A DNA stretch of 64,000 nt from Phymatolithon calcareum. Its lineage: Eukaryota; Rhodophyta; Florideophyceae; Hapalidiales. The stretch covers positions 1,984,001-2,048,000 of the forward strand of contig OZ345356.1 in assembly GCA_977006965.1 (NCBI GenBank), given 5' to 3'. The position numbers and the translations under genes were made by a program. The notes beneath the pieces were generated by a model. The model was not told where the DNA came from. It searched no databases and worked only from the letters and a program-made list of their open reading frames with translations. Below are positions 62,870 to 64,000 of this stretch, piece by piece. Position 1 is the first letter of the stretch, and every line of letters starts with the position of its first letter.

Positions 62870-64000
62870 TCCTTCGTCCCATCAAAGCAAATCTGGCTCC
62901 AAAACGAGTGTTGCTTATGGCACAATGAATATGACTCTCTTCTTTTTTGTACAAGTCTATAATCATCTCAAAATACTGGCTCTCGGTAGTGACGGTACAT
63001 ATCTAGAGAGAGGGAATATAAACTTAATAGGTGCTACCGGTCAGGCAGAAATGAGTCTGCTTGACTTTAGTCATTGTAAGGTTGCATAACACACACTTTT
63101 TGAGCGAGATGTATAGTCCATCAAATTTTATCTTCTAATTCTGTCCAAATTAGCTTGCGCAGCCATTTTCTCGTGGTAGGAGACGACAAGGATGCACTTC
63201 GAGTGACACAAGGTACAGGGATAGGTGAATCACTTTTGAAAAATCTCTAAGAGCGGAAAGGGATAACGCAAAAAGAATGATACTCAAGAAAAATTCAATC
63301 CATGAGGAACTAAGTTAAGACGAAGCTATGCTAGAGAACAATACGAGCAATAGTTCTAAAGAGGATTTACAAGGAAACCATCGCTGGTGGGGGAGGGCTG
63401 GGATATTAGAAAACATAGAGCAAGTAATGCTAAAGACAAAGTGGGCGCGCGAGGAAGAAAGGAAAGTAACAAGGGCGAACAACATAAGTCTGCACCTTGC
63501 AAAATAAATGAAGGTACTTCGACTTGTTTCATCACGTCTTGGGACACCTGCGACCTTAGCTTTATAGCTCATTATTACACACCGCCAGGATTGACCCTAC
63601 AAACAGGTTCCAGTGTATACTTCCCTGTCACGTTAAAACAGTACCAGAGACCAGAAGTATGGATCCTGTACCCAGAAGTTCGTTCTTTCATATTGATGTA
63701 CTAAACCGAACCTAGATTAATCTAAGTAACATTACTTTGACTTATGAGGTACCCTTCAATCGAATGACCTAGTCCGGCCGGGAAACAGCAGTTGGTGTAC
63801 TGGTTCAACTTCGTGACGGCAAAGTTTTAACTAAAATTAAGTGGTCAGACTATCAGGCAGCCGAATAATGTACCTCACAAGGTCAAACGTTCATTCGCGG
63901 TATGCGTCATCGACGTACCAGATGCACATCTACTTCTAAAATAAATTCACATCTTTCTCTTGAGGGTGAAATATGTGAAGTGACATAGGTTCATCAATTG
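62870..64000. other. Intergenic, no supported gene
   Basis: Contains overlapping short ORFs on both strands near 63315-63704, none with a motif. No element end is recognised. Confidence 0.35.

Overview
The window reads as eukaryotic nuclear DNA that is gene-poor and repeat-rich. The intact genes are single-exon, two have upstream TATA boxes, and most of the rest is poly(A)- or microsatellite-tailed non-LTR retrotransposon debris, LTRs, pseudogenes and segmental duplications. Compact intronless genes, a histone-binding WD40 protein, an RRM protein and a glutathionyl-hydroquinone reductase with a transit-peptide-like N-terminus fit an alga. A florideophyte red alga is my best guess, by inference only; no taxon-defining gene is present.

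Intact genes: a classical short-chain dehydrogenase (7854-8684 +), an MSI1/RBBP4/FVE-type WD40 protein (13062-14450 +), a secreted protein of unknown function (21871-23577 -), a one-RRM RNA-binding protein (30406-30702 +), a glutathionyl-hydroquinone reductase/omega-GST-like protein (GHR, 33308-34471 +), and a small acidic-tailed protein (62420-62866 +). Weaker coding candidates are at 41075-41554 (+) and 51831-52547 (-).

A GHR + WD40 block occurs three times. Locus A (about 10.1-14.9 kb) has a decayed GHR and the intact WD40 gene. Locus B (33.3-37.4 kb) has the intact GHR and a decayed WD40. Locus C (44.9-50.1 kb) has both decayed. Each gene therefore survives once, in different copies. The WD40 pseudogenes in B and C contain successive inverted duplications of their own sequence, giving hairpins with arms up to 61 bp. 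Similar hairpins occur at 9.0, 10.5, 30.9-31.0 and 52.1 kb.

Other duplicated blocks are a second WD40-repeat pseudogene (about 60-1250 and 41690-42960), a GC-rich block plus LINE debris (1828-5500 and 15838-18620), and a 2-kb block (42980-44850 and 50790-52830) containing an ORF with an HTSYAVPG-type repeat.

Retroelements: at least six LINE-like families or tails (named A to F here for convenience). Sixteen insertions can be bounded by target-site duplications, most of 12-16 bp. They include LINE A nested in an inverted LINE A, a LINE inside the promoter-like region of a WD40 pseudogene, and an insertion within a LINE reverse transcriptase. Two oppositely oriented copies of one LTR lie near 6.4-7.0 kb and 26.2-26.7 kb. 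A 1.4-kb structure with about 350-bp inverted arms lies at 54620-56058.
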